Shown: positions 33,749 to 41,744, counted from the first letter of the stretch. The stretch: DNA of 41,744 bases from CAZGDV01 sp964524995 (GCA_964524995.1 CAZGDV010000011.1:1-41744); one strand, 5' to 3'. Made by a program: numbers and translations. Notes: generated by a model from the sequence alone, not told the origin.

Positions 33749-35464
33749 CTACAAACAGCCCCACCCGCATCCAAGAGGTTGTCGGTCCAGCACCAGCAGA
33801 TCCACCATGACATTCTCATCATCAACCGAGTAGATGCGACCATCTCTCATGTATCCACGTATCTGCCTAACGAAAGTCGACACCATCGCGCGCGCCGATT
33901 CTTCCTCCTCCACAAGCTCATACTCTGCTCTGATTCCAAACAACCCGCTCGGAACCCAGCACCGTGCGATCTCCGCTTCCCTCCCGCCCACTGCCGTCTC
34001 ATAGATGTCCGAGCCGCGTAGAAGCTCAAACCTGTTCCGTAGCGGGTAAAACGCTCGAATCTTCCGCTCCTTGATCATCTTCTCTGTGAACTCGATCGTC
34101 CTCTCCAAGTCGGCCGCTCTCTCCCCCGGATATCCATGAAACATAAACAGCTTCACAAGAAGTCCAACAGCGGCCGCATCACTCACTATGCGTTTAGCTA
34201 CTCCCGGTGTAATGTTCTTTCGCATGAGTCCCAGCACTCGCTCAGAGGCGCTTTCTAGCCCCATCTCTAGGACCCGACCACCCGCCCGCCATATTGCCTC
34301 CAGCATCGACCGATCAAGGTCCGCCTCCAAGCGGAAATAGGCCAACCACCGCACATCCAGACCACTTGTCTGGAGAAGCTCAACGAGACGACGAGCGTGC
34401 GGTACAGGCAAGCAATCATCGGTGAAGTGAAAGTACCTGGTTCCGTACTGCGACACCAGACTTCCGATGTCCTCGCAGACACGCTCCGCCCTCCGGACGT
34501 GGAAATCGGAGTATGTGTCCCAATGGATGCAGAACCGGCATTTCTGCCAATAGCACCCTCGACTCGCCTGAACCGGCAGCGCCGGGGTTAGATACAATTC
34601 TAGCGGCAATCCTCGGAAGTCGGGTGTCGGAATGTCCGACAAATCCACCGGAGCGCGTCGGTTCTGCCGGATTGCTCCCTCCCCGTCACGATAGTAGATC
34701 CCCGGAATCGAATCCAGACACACCGGGCTTCGATCAAGTTCATTTATCACAGCTGGAAGACTGACCTCTGCCTCTCGGTCGAAGACCATATCGATCTCTT
34801 TCCACTGCTCCATGTACTCCATGGGGAATCGGGTCGGGTCAGCCCCGCCTAGAGCGATCGTCCCGTCGTACTCGGCTCGCAGACTCGTGACTATTCGCCG
34901 CGAGAATGCTCGCTGAATATCAAGAACTGAGAACCCGACAAGAAGCGGCCGCTTGTTCTTGATATCCGCAATTGTCCTCTCCAAGTACTGACGCACCAAA
35001 GCGGTGATATAGTCATCGTGGTTGCCATAGGACAGTTCCACCGCGGTGTCCAGAATGTAGTGCAGTGCCCGGTTGATTTTGAACAGCGTGGTAAAGCGCT
35101 CAAACCTTCCGCCCTCTGAAAAGATCCACTCATAGTCTCTCGACTGCGCTCTCCTCTTCACCTCAACGACGGCTTGCAGCGTCCACTCGTTCCTGACCTT
35201 CAAGAGAAACGACTGAATTGCCAATAGTCGTTGAAGGTCTGTGTGACGGCGCGCATAGTACCGTGCATAGGCAGGTAGGCTACTCTCGAGCAGTCCTGCC
35301 AGCCCTTCCTCAGTTAGGATCCGATCGCGGATAACCATGTTAAGATCTTGCTGCTCAACGGTAAGCCCCCGCTGTCGGAGCGCCGCAGCGAGGACTGGTA
35401 ACGACAAACCTGGGTAGTCGATGTTCTTGTTCGGTGTGGATAGGAGCAGGATGTCCGGGCGCAT
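33749..35464 (-). CDS. B12-binding-type radical SAM protein
   Basis: A 571-residue protein. The N-terminal part (about 1-240) resembles a cobalamin-binding domain (DILLLSTPN, PGLSLPVLAAALRQRG, IALGGADPTRFP). The radical SAM core follows, with SRGCYWQKCRFC (C304, C309, C312; spacing C-x4-C-x2-C) for the iron-sulfur cluster, and LEMGLES later. The family does methylations, C-C bond formation or peptide modification; the substrate here is unknown. ATG 35464 has GAGAGG four bases upstream and lies 19 bases after the preceding gene, implying one transcript. It ends LGCGWGCL. A B12-type radical SAM enzyme beside NACHT and TIR genes is unusual. Confidence 0.88.
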   Translation of the reverse strand: MRPDILLLSTPNKNIDYPGLSLPVLAAALRQRGLTVEQQDLNMVIRDRILTEEGLAGLLESSLPAYARYYARRHTDLQRLLAIQSFLLKVRNEWTLQAVVEVKRRAQSRDYEWIFSEGGRFERFTTLFKINRALHYILDTAVELSYGNHDDYITALVRQYLERTIADIKNKRPLLVGFSVLDIQRAFSRRIVTSLRAEYDGTIALGGADPTRFPMEYMEQWKEIDMVFDREAEVSLPAVINELDRSPVCLDSIPGIYYRDGEGAIRQNRRAPVDLSDIPTPDFRGLPLELYLTPALPVQASRGCYWQKCRFCIHWDTYSDFHVRRAERVCEDIGSLVSQYGTRYFHFTDDCLPVPHARRLVELLQTSGLDVRWLAYFRLEADLDRSMLEAIWRAGGRVLEMGLESASERVLGLMRKNITPGVAKRIVSDAAAVGLLVKLFMFHGYPGERAADLERTIEFTEKMIKERKIRAFYPLRNRFELLRGSDIYETAVGGREAEIARCWVPSGLFGIRAEYELVEEEESARAMVSTFVRQIRGYMRDGRIYSVDDENVMVDLLVLDRQPLGCGWGCL

Positions 35465-35483
35465 GTGGCCTCTCTCTGTTGAT

Positions 35484-36419
35484 TCAGGTTGCTCCGAAAC
35501 CGTCGTAGATGTACTGCCAGTCTTCGAATAGGATATCCTGATCTTCCGTTACAAGAAGGGGTTCGATTTCCTCACACAACGGGCGGATCTGCTCGACGGG
35601 ATGCTGCTTGGTCTTACAGAAACAGCAACTCTCAGCATAGGAGGCAGGATGGTCCAGGACATACCTGATCGCCCCTAGTGCACAGCACGGAGACAGAGGC
35701 TCAAGAGGAGGGAGGACCGCATTCGTTGCAGCTGGTTCCAGACCTTCTCCCAGACTCGGACCTAACGAAATGCCGTAACAGAGCCGAAGGACAAAACTGA
35801 TTCCCCCGCAAAGCTCCAACCAGTGTGCTTTGAATCGGTAACCAGCCTCCAGCAACCCATGGAACACTTCGCTCCATGCCGGCTCGCTGGTCAGCTCATG
35901 AGACCTCGGGAACCACTCGCATAAGGCACCCCCGAACATCTGCCTGAATGTCCCAATCTGTTGCATGACAACTTCGCTCGAAGGGGTATGGAACACATAG
36001 AGAGGTAGGTTACGAAGGCCACGTGCATTGCACAGCAGGTGCGTTGCTTCAATATCCCTGTCTGTTTCCCCTTCACCTTCATCACACACTAGCACCACCG
36101 TCAGCCTAGGCACTGAGTCATCAAGCCGCCTCATCGTCTCAAGCACTTTCGCTGTCATCTCGCCCGGCCTTGTCCATACTACTACCGGCGGGAATCTTGC
36201 GTCGGGTCCGATCCGCATCTTACGGATAGTCTCAATCGTATCCGCTACGTCACCGCCAGTTGTCCGTGGCCCACAGGCAATGTTCACCGCATCAATGCGT
36301 ATGTCGCCCCGCCACCCAGACCACTCCCTATCTCCACCACGTCGCGCGGACCCTCTTCCTACCACAAACCACATGTTGCCATGCAAGGCGAGCCGTCCTT
36401 CCCTAGTTCCACGAGCCAC
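35484..36419 (-). CDS. unrecognised 311-residue protein with cysteine clusters
   Basis: I do not recognise a family. The first half (after about residue 40) is an alternating strand-helix sequence (IRIDAVNIACG, PPVVVWTRPGEM, RLTVVLVCDEGEGE, PLYVFHTPSSE), which could be a Rossmann-like or receiver-like fold. The C-terminal half has cysteine-rich segments (SPCCALGAIRYV, SYAESCCFCKTKQHP) that could bind metal or a cluster. The start is uncertain: GTG 36419 overlaps the end of the NACHT gene by 17 bases, while ATG 36374 lies after a GGAAGGA. It sits between the NACHT and radical SAM genes with no gaps, so it is probably part of the same system, perhaps the radical SAM enzyme's partner or substrate. 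Confidence 0.7.
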   Translation of the reverse strand: MARGTREGRLALHGNMWFVVGRGSARRGGDREWSGWRGDIRIDAVNIACGPRTTGGDVADTIETIRKMRIGPDARFPPVVVWTRPGEMTAKVLETMRRLDDSVPRLTVVLVCDEGEGETDRDIEATHLLCNARGLRNLPLYVFHTPSSEVVMQQIGTFRQMFGGALCEWFPRSHELTSEPAWSEVFHGLLEAGYRFKAHWLELCGGISFVLRLCYGISLGPSLGEGLEPAATNAVLPPLEPLSPCCALGAIRYVLDHPASYAESCCFCKTKQHPVEQIRPLCEEIEPLLVTEDQDILFEDWQYIYDGFGAT

Positions 36420-39237
36420 GCCGCCCGGTCTCTTTCCTCCCCCCGCTTTCCTCAGCCAGTCTGTTCAACAATCTCCGGACAGCGCCCCGTGCTTCCTCAG
36501 CAACCGCTTTGTCCCCCGCCTGTTCCAGCTGCCGCATCACATCAACAGCCCGCTCATCGCCGCACATCGCAAGGGCATCGATCGACTCGCAAAGGTGAAT
36601 GAGCATCACGTTCCTCCCGAATCGACTCGCAATCTCTGCCGCCAACCCAATCCCATGCGAATCCGCGCCAACAGGCTGCACCGTCACCAGGCCCTCCTCG
36701 AGCAAATAGCCTGTGACCATCCCCCATAAAGTGGTCACTATGCTGTCGTCTCCTAGCCCCGCCAGTGCATTCGCACAATTCACCTTGACTAGCGCATCGC
36801 TGGTCCCTTCTAGTCTTTCCCGCAACTGCCGAATGAACCTCTTTTCTCGCGTTCCGCCAAGAATAAAACTCGCATAGTTGCAGGCGGGATATCGTGTTTC
36901 GTTGCCCAACCACCGCAAGAGTGTCTCCTTCTCCTGCGCTCCCAACATCTCCACGATAAACTCCCTCTCATTCCTGGTGAACCATATGAACTCGAAGCTA
37001 TCATCCTGAACCGCGATTAGATCCACGATCCTCTTCGCGGCCAGATACTCCCTGTATGACTTGTGCGAGAATACTATCCTCCCGCCCTCAAAACGCAGCA
37101 GCCCAGACTGTTGAAAGAAGAACAGAAGTTGGACGAAGTGCTCGTCAGTGCGCCCGCAATCGAACGCACTTTCCACGACGTAAGATAGATCGACCTCCGG
37201 CAGCGATGCTTCTCCCTTCTCCAGGAAGCGTTCCGCGAGAGCCACGTGGAAGGCGCGGCTTTGGGCGAGGGAGACACCTGCCTTGGGCCGACTAACACAG
37301 TCCCAGTTCAAAACGTAGGTGATGAACTGCTCATAAAGCTCGTGACGGTGCATGCTACGCGACAGGTCAATCGCATGAGCTCGCAGGAGCGGTATCAACA
37401 TCCGTAAGTACAAGGGGCGGTCCACAAGCGTGGAAACCCAATCCGGCGGTTGCGAGGCCAGGTGCGCGGCGAGGATGGACGATACAACCGTGGGATCCAG
37501 GGGCAGCAGCTCCACAACCACGGCGCTACCTGGACAAAGCTCAAACTCCTTGCTGCGCAATTCGTAGATCAACACATCCTCCGGCCGGCGAAAGAAGTTG
37601 CTGCGGCAGGAGACAACGATCTTGATGTTTGGTCCTGCAAAATGCCCAAAATTCTCAAACGGTCGATCAGATGCCCTCACAATATCTGATCGCTCGTACT
37701 CGTCAAAACTATCCAGGAGAAAGATCATCTGATGACTCTTAAGGAAGGCGGTTAATTCCTCAACAGTTAAGGAGAGGCCATGGTGACGAAAGCTCTCCCC
37801 AATGATCTCAAGTGCATCATCGACGCCGCAAAAGCGGCCCAAGTCCACATATAGCGGCACCCACGATGACGCCTGATGCGATTCGAGTATCTCCCGGCAG
37901 AACTCGAGACAAGACACCGTCTTACCGCTTCCTGAGGCCCCCAGAATGACCATTTGATGGAGATCTCTCTTAAGCCACTCGCGGAATCGATCCATGACGC
38001 TGGAGACCGACTGGTCTCGCACGTCGCGGCAGTGCAATTGGACGAACGCACCTATCTTCTCCCGCTCCCTGTTTAGCCGCGTCTGAACGCTGTTAGCCAC
38101 GGATTCCAACAACTGGGCCCTTAGCGAGGAGAAATCGATGTCACGATCGAGATCGCCGTCCCCTTTGCTCTCGGCCTTCCTGACGCGCGTCAGAGTAAGT
38201 GGATACCTCCACTTGCCAAGGGGATCTGCATCAGGTCTAAAGACCCCCCGTCCCCCGTTCGGGTCAGTGGCACTCTCATTGTAGGATCTTAAGAAGAGGT
38301 GCCCCTGCTCCCCCTTGATCCGGACTATCTGGTACTGATTTGGACAAGTCGGAAGGGTGTTGCTGTCGAGTCCAGCACTTCCGGCCCCGAACACCAGAAG
38401 CTCATCTCCCTCAAGATTCCCGAGCCGTTGGCGAAACATCTCATGGCGGTGTCCGTGAAGTACGACATCTACGAATCGGGTCAGAAGTCCACTGACCTCA
38501 TCCCAATCTCTGAGATTCTCTTCATCATTAGTACTTCCACGAACGAGGTTGTGGTGCATCACCGCAACACGTGCATAAGCGTGGTCTGGATCCTCGCTCT
38601 CTACCCACTCCATCGCCTCTTTGACCTGCTGCCTCCCCAGCCATCCATAGTGGTCGTTGTCACGGTGGCTTTCTCTTACGCATGAATTCAGACCTAGGAC
38701 AAGCACGCCCAGATCTCTAAGGTCCCAAGGATGCCATAGCCCCGATGTGTATGGCCCGTTGTCAGGAAACAGCCTTCGCAGGAACGCGTACCAAAAGTCG
38801 AACTTTCTTGTATAGGGCAGTTGTGGTGTCCGTCGGTGGGCCATGCACTCAAGAAAGTAGCTCTCGCAGAGAGACCAGTTCACGTCATGGTTACCCGGGA
38901 CGAGAACCAACCGCTCGGGGGATAGGTCAGTGTATTGACTTTCAAGAAGATGTCTGACAAAGGTCTCCGCCTTCTGATATTCGTCCTCCATGCTCCATTC
39001 ACTAACATCACCCGATATCACCAAGATGTTCGGTTTGAGGCCTTCGGAGGACTCAAGTATCCGAAGGTCTTCGTCAAGCTTCGTAGCGAGCATTTCAAAG
39101 TCCTGATCATTCGCGTAGCGCCAGTGCGGCTCCACGGATGGGTCGTCAGGGGACAGAGGGGCACCTGTGAATCGATGATGGACGCCGAATTGCAGGTCAG
39201 AGAGATGGAGAATCACAGCCTCTTCAGATCCTGCCAT
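36403..39237 (-). CDS. calcineurin-like phosphoesterase-NACHT ATPase fusion
   Basis: The 944-residue protein has an N-terminal metallophosphoesterase (about 8-300): HLSDLQFG, SGDVSEW, VPGNHDVNW, MHHNL, HGHRHEM. The first motif reads D-L-Q where most family members have D-x-H. A NACHT ATPase follows: GASGSGKT (about 431-438), FLLDSFDEY (Walker B) and a winged-helix region. A C-terminal helical repeat part of about 200 residues probably senses the trigger. NACHT proteins are STAND switches that oligomerise on infection; the phosphoesterase is then the likely effector, cutting nucleic acid or nucleotide. ATG 39237 has AAGGAG seven bases upstream; an 11-residue extension is possible. It starts 11 bases after the dehydrogenase stop. 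Confidence 0.92.
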   Translation of the reverse strand: MAGSEEAVILHLSDLQFGVHHRFTGAPLSPDDPSVEPHWRYANDQDFEMLATKLDEDLRILESSEGLKPNILVISGDVSEWSMEDEYQKAETFVRHLLESQYTDLSPERLVLVPGNHDVNWSLCESYFLECMAHRRTPQLPYTRKFDFWYAFLRRLFPDNGPYTSGLWHPWDLRDLGVLVLGLNSCVRESHRDNDHYGWLGRQQVKEAMEWVESEDPDHAYARVAVMHHNLVRGSTNDEENLRDWDEVSGLLTRFVDVVLHGHRHEMFRQRLGNLEGDELLVFGAGSAGLDSNTLPTCPNQYQIVRIKGEQGHLFLRSYNESATDPNGGRGVFRPDADPLGKWRYPLTLTRVRKAESKGDGDLDRDIDFSSLRAQLLESVANSVQTRLNREREKIGAFVQLHCRDVRDQSVSSVMDRFREWLKRDLHQMVILGASGSGKTVSCLEFCREILESHQASSWVPLYVDLGRFCGVDDALEIIGESFRHHGLSLTVEELTAFLKSHQMIFLLDSFDEYERSDIVRASDRPFENFGHFAGPNIKIVVSCRSNFFRRPEDVLIYELRSKEFELCPGSAVVVELLPLDPTVVSSILAAHLASQPPDWVSTLVDRPLYLRMLIPLLRAHAIDLSRSMHRHELYEQFITYVLNWDCVSRPKAGVSLAQSRAFHVALAERFLEKGEASLPEVDLSYVVESAFDCGRTDEHFVQLLFFFQQSGLLRFEGGRIVFSHKSYREYLAAKRIVDLIAVQDDSFEFIWFTRNEREFIVEMLGAQEKETLLRWLGNETRYPACNYASFILGGTREKRFIRQLRERLEGTSDALVKVNCANALAGLGDDSIVTTLWGMVTGYLLEEGLVTVQPVGADSHGIGLAAEIASRFGRNVMLIHLCESIDALAMCGDERAVDVMRQLEQAGDKAVAEEARGAVRRLLNRLAEESGGRKETGRRGSWN

Positions 39238-39248
39238 TGAATGTCTCC

Positions 39249-40727
39249 TTAACTGTAGGGGAACCACCACGCCCGCCGCTTCTCCTTGCCTGTCTCACAA
39301 CTCACGTGCTTCAGGCTCGTATACTCGTAAAAGGCGAACTCTGAAAGCTCTAGGCCATGCCCGCTCCATCGCCGTCCCCCCCATGGTGCTTGCGGGAATG
39401 CGACATTGACATCGTTCAACCAGACCATCCCCGAGCGCAGCTGCCTTGCCAGCTCCAAGCCATGCCGCGAATCCTCGGTCCAGATGGAGGCTCCCAGATC
39501 GTAGAGGGGAGCATTTGCGATTGCGACAGCCTCCTTGTCACTGCTAAACGTCTTAACCGTAACTACGGGGCCAAATGTATCGTCCTTCTCCACTAACATT
39601 TCTGGTGAAGTGTCAATGAGAATAGTCGGTTCGTAGTAGTATCCACGCGCGAATCGGTCACCTGCAGGTCGACGCCCACCGCAGAGAACACAGGCGCCAT
39701 GGTCTATAGCGTTCCGCACATGTATTTCAACCTTCTCACGCTGCTGTTCCGAGGCCAAGGGAGCAATGTCCTCGCTCAGTCGCAGCTGTTTGGCACCGTT
39801 CATAAACCGGTCGAGAAAGACATCCTTGATTTCGGAAGCGAGAAGCAGCCGCCTGACGCCAACGCAAACCTGCCCGCAGTTGCAAAAGGCACCCCAGAGA
39901 GCGCCATTGACAGCGAGATCAAGGTCGGCATCAGGCAAGACGATCATCGCGTCCTTTCCCCCGAGTTCTAGTGCAATACGACAGGAGCGCTTGACGCACT
40001 TCAGGGCGATCTCATGCCCAACCGGAGCACTACCCGTGAACGAGATCATGTCTACACCGGGGTGTTCCACGAGATGTGCTCCGGTCGTCCCATCACCCAG
40101 GACCATATTCAAGACGCCCACTGGAAGCCCGGCACGCTGAAAAACATCTACGATGTAGGAAGCTACGAAGGGCGTAAGCTCCGATGGTTTGAAAACGACG
40201 GTGTTGCCAGCAGTGATCGCGGCGCCGATCGACCAGAGTGGCAATTCGAGCGGGTAGTTCCAAGGTTTGATAACTCCGACAACCCCTAGTGGTTCGAAGG
40301 CGACGGTAGATCGCTTGCTTGGCCAGAGCTCGCGATCGAGAGCGAGGGGACGGTCTGCGAGACAGTGAGGTCCCTGGTCAGCGAAGAAGCGGAGCATGTC
40401 CGAAGACTCGATGACCTCGATGTCAGCCTCAGGAAGCCTCTTGCCCATCTCGGTCTTGATAAGCTGCTTGAGCTTGGTGGGCTTGCCCATGTCGCCATAC
40501 TCCAGGGCCAACAGATCTGCAGCGCGTTTTACGAACTCGGCTCGCTCACCAACGGATACGCCACTCCAAGAAGCGAAAGCAGCCCGAGCCGCTTCCACGG
40601 CTCCAGACACATGTTCTCTGCCCCCCTTGGCCGCGTTACCGACGAGAGACTCATCCTCTGGATTGACCGACGGAAAAGTCTCATCACTGCTAATCCACGC
40701 TCCCCCGATATGATGTTTGGCCTCCAT
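39249..40727 (-). CDS. NAD(P)+-dependent aldehyde dehydrogenase
   Basis: A complete 492-residue ALDH. Catalytic residues are in place: N157 in KPWNYPLE, K180 in FKPSE, E254 in ELGGK, nucleophile C288 in NCGQVC, and the FGPVV segment near the end. It oxidises an aldehyde to the acid (or semialdehyde) with NAD(P)+; the substrate is not readable. ATG 40727 is preceded by GGAGG about seven bases upstream. A metabolic enzyme as first gene of a NACHT/radical SAM/TIR operon is unexpected. It may be part of the system or a captured host gene. Its own promoter lies at 40762-40790. Confidence 0.95.
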   Translation of the reverse strand: MEAKHHIGGAWISSDETFPSVNPEDESLVGNAAKGGREHVSGAVEAARAAFASWSGVSVGERAEFVKRAADLLALEYGDMGKPTKLKQLIKTEMGKRLPEADIEVIESSDMLRFFADQGPHCLADRPLALDRELWPSKRSTVAFEPLGVVGVIKPWNYPLELPLWSIGAAITAGNTVVFKPSELTPFVASYIVDVFQRAGLPVGVLNMVLGDGTTGAHLVEHPGVDMISFTGSAPVGHEIALKCVKRSCRIALELGGKDAMIVLPDADLDLAVNGALWGAFCNCGQVCVGVRRLLLASEIKDVFLDRFMNGAKQLRLSEDIAPLASEQQREKVEIHVRNAIDHGACVLCGGRRPAGDRFARGYYYEPTILIDTSPEMLVEKDDTFGPVVTVKTFSSDKEAVAIANAPLYDLGASIWTEDSRHGLELARQLRSGMVWLNDVNVAFPQAPWGGRRWSGHGLELSEFAFYEYTSLKHVSCETGKEKRRAWWFPYS

Positions 40728-40761
40728 TAGCTCTCCTCCTCCCGTGCTATCAAGCGTTCCA

Positions 40762-40790
40762 CTAGTAGCATAGTGTCACCGGTCAGTCAA
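40762..40790 (-). promoter_or_regulatory. promoter of the aldehyde dehydrogenase/NACHT operon
   Basis: On the minus strand TTGACT (40790-40785) and TACTAG (40767-40762) are 17 bases apart, with the start codon some 35 bases further. The -35 box lies inside one of two 19-20-base direct repeats, so a bound protein there could control it. Confidence 0.5.
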
Positions 40791-40827
40791 AACCGGCCAG
40801 TTAGGAACACTTCAAAAACGGCCACTT
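40774..40827. repeat. IS21-type terminal-repeat-like sequence or paired operator
   Basis: After TGTCACCGG come two related words, CAGTCAAAACCGGCCAGTT (40784-40802) and CACTTCAAAAACGGCCACTT (40808-40827). IS21-family elements start with TGT and carry such repeated words near their ends. No transposase and no opposite end are present, so it is at most a solo end. An operator over the operon promoter is the alternative. Confidence 0.4.
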
Positions 40828-41093
40828 CCGGTAGCGCGTGGAGTATGCCCGATACCTCGTTCGGCTTGCAAGGCCAGATTCATGTGTGCAGGCCCTTTCC
40901 CATGGTCCTCAGTCTCTCCCTTCGTCCGTCTGCCGGTTGCGGTGATGGAGCCTGCAATACCACAAATGTGTGACAATAGTAAGAATGCCGAGACCTGCTC
41001 CGCTGGTGTGGGTAGAGCCACGGCCGGGGTGCCACATCTGCCGGTGGGGATCTCCGAAACGATCCGCCCCGGTTCAGAATCCAACAGTCGCGT
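40828..41093. other. gene-free stretch before the right end
   Basis: About 265 bases with no frame having a ribosome site or recognisable product, and no repeat linking it to other parts of the window. It leads into the right-end arm sites. Confidence 0.5.
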
Positions 41094-41114
41094 TTTGCTA
41101 CCGATTTGCTAACG
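41094..41114 (+). promoter_or_regulatory. integrase arm-type sites, right end
   Basis: TTTGCTACCG (41094-41103) and TTTGCTAACG (41105-41114), the same words as at the left end (369-388). They lie about 115 bases inside the right attachment copy. Confidence 0.6.
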
Positions 41115-41144
41115 AAACAAGCCAAACTAACATGAAATACTAGC

Positions 41145-41207
41145 AAGCACCGGGAAACGTGGTCGGCGTAATCCTTTGGGATTACTGCCTGTTAGTTCCC
41201 GGTGCTT
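41145..41207. other. nested hairpin at the right end
   Basis: AAGCACCGGGAA (41145-41156) and TTCCCGGTGCTT (41196-41207) form a perfect 12-bp outer stem. The 39-base interior holds a second perfect stem, GTAATCC-TTTG-GGATTAC (41168-41185). It lies 22 bases before the right attachment repeat. A terminator against the neighbouring element, or a folded site for recombination, are possible. Confidence 0.65.
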
Positions 41208-41229
41208 TCTACTGTTTGGGCCCCTGAAC

Positions 41230-41277
41230 GGGCTCATAACCCAAAGGTCGCTGGTTCAAATCCAGCCCCCGCTACCA
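41230..41277 (+). repeat. attachment site, right copy (partial tRNA-fMet)
   Basis: Exact copy of 252-299: anticodon stem GGG through CCA. The 5' half of the tRNA is absent upstream (CCCCTGAAC instead of the D arm), so this is not a working tRNA but the other boundary of the island. Confidence 0.93.
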
Positions 41278-41744
41278 CATTATTCATAATTGGCTCTGGA
41301 ATGCGGTAGGTGATTTCCACCTCCAACCGCTCCGGAGCCAATTGTGCTTTCTCGACCCACGTCCGGACAAGGCGCTTCCGTTCAGCGGGTTCCGCGTGGC
41401 GCAAGAGCTTCTCGGTCTGCCGTCGGTAGGAGAGGGCAGTCTTGGTGTCGATCTGGGGAGGTTCACCGGAGACTGCAAGGGAGGCGATGAGGGTCTCCCG
41501 CTCGGCCATGAGAGCCTTCAGGCGCTCGTTGGCCCAGCCTGCGTCCGACAGGCCGTCCTCGATAGCCCGGCGGATGTTTGCGATCTTGTGGTCTATTCCC
41601 CTGACCTTCTTCTCGGCTTGAGGGTCGTGCCCGGTGGATTCTTCCCAGAGGCGCCTGATCTCTTCGTTGACCTGGCGGGTGAAACCCTTGGGGTCGGTGC
41701 AGACGCCGAGCAAACCCTTCAAACCCTCCAGGACTTCTGCCTCG
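41234..41744 (-). CDS. C-terminal part of a large serine recombinase (5' end outside window)
   Basis: The frame is open to the window edge. It shows the charged coiled-coil and tail typical of large serine recombinases: VNEEIRRLWEE, NIRRAIEDGLSDAGWANERL, LRHAEPAERKRLVRTWVEKAQL. The last 14 residues, VVAGAGFEPATFGL, are the reverse reading of the tRNA 3' end, so translation runs through the attachment site and stops within it. The gene belongs to whatever lies to the right, probably another element integrated at the same tRNA sequence. It differs from the recombinase at 1901-2914, which ends in a different C-terminus. Confidence 0.85.
   Translation of the reverse strand, partial: EAEVLEGLKGLLGVCTDPKGFTRQVNEEIRRLWEESTGHDPQAEKKVRGIDHKIANIRRAIEDGLSDAGWANERLKALMAERETLIASLAVSGEPPQIDTKTALSYRRQTEKLLRHAEPAERKRLVRTWVEKAQLAPERLEVEITYRIPEPIMNNVVAGAGFEPATFGL

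Noticed and set aside
33619..33810. 63-codon plus-strand frame converging on the radical SAM gene
   Set aside because: Low-complexity proline/serine-rich peptide with no clear ribosome site; minus-strand frames here fit the operon better.
41230..41277. Second functional tRNA-fMet
   Set aside because: The 5' half (acceptor strand and D arm) is absent; it is the duplicated attachment sequence.

Overview
The window holds one integrative genomic island of about 41 kb with a little chromosome on either side. The left flank (1-121) is the last 39 codons of a secreted protein whose tail resembles FlgD-Ig/T9SS-type C-terminal sorting domains. That, with G+C in the mid-fifties, suggests a bacterium of the FCB superphylum (Eisenbacteria/Latescibacteria-like lineages), but the evidence is thin. 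A strong sigma-70-type promoter then drives an initiator tRNA gene (tRNA-fMet, 223-299). The last 48 bases of that tRNA (252-299) recur exactly at 41230-41277, so the element was inserted by site-specific recombination in the anticodon-to-3' half of tRNA-fMet.

Left module (302-4412, all minus strand): tyrosine integrase abutting the tRNA, a small excisionase-like HTH protein, a short serine recombinase, a recombinase-fold protein that has lost its catalytic residues, a 51-residue recombinase N-terminal fragment, and a MerR-type regulator with its own promoter. It is followed by about 1.8 kb without genes. That stretch carries palindromes and a tandem array of roughly 335-bp repeats (5096-6302). 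Each complete unit contains its own 10-base word three times plus a complementary copy that forms a hairpin.

Defence module 1 (6303-25134): a type III-like restriction enzyme/methyltransferase pair, a DUF4209 protein and a zinc-ribbon protein, both with HEPN-type RxxxxH motifs. Then come a minus-strand operon (DUF6308-like protein, two tiny ORFs, a RecD-like helicase fused to a PD-(D/E)XK domain, and a HEPN-like/GIY-YIG fusion), an unknown 98-residue protein, a GmrSD-type DUF262/DUF1524 nuclease and a small PD-(D/E)XK nuclease.

Module 2 (25489-32337): a 2073-residue HNH-plus-repeat protein and a membrane/zinc-ribbon protein. Module 3 (32952-40727): a tightly packed minus-strand operon of aldehyde dehydrogenase, metallophosphoesterase-NACHT ATPase, an unrecognised protein, a cobalamin-type radical SAM enzyme, a small protein and a TIR-domain protein.

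Modules 1/2 and 2/3 are separated by two related 98-bp sequences (25241-25338 and 32597-32694). Each holds integrase-arm-like sites, paired palindromes and a degenerate copy of the tRNA anticodon stem-loop. The island therefore looks like several defence cassettes stacked by successive integrations at one tRNA. Beyond the right repeat, the C-terminal end of a large serine recombinase reads into the duplicated tRNA 3' end, suggesting a further element in tandem.
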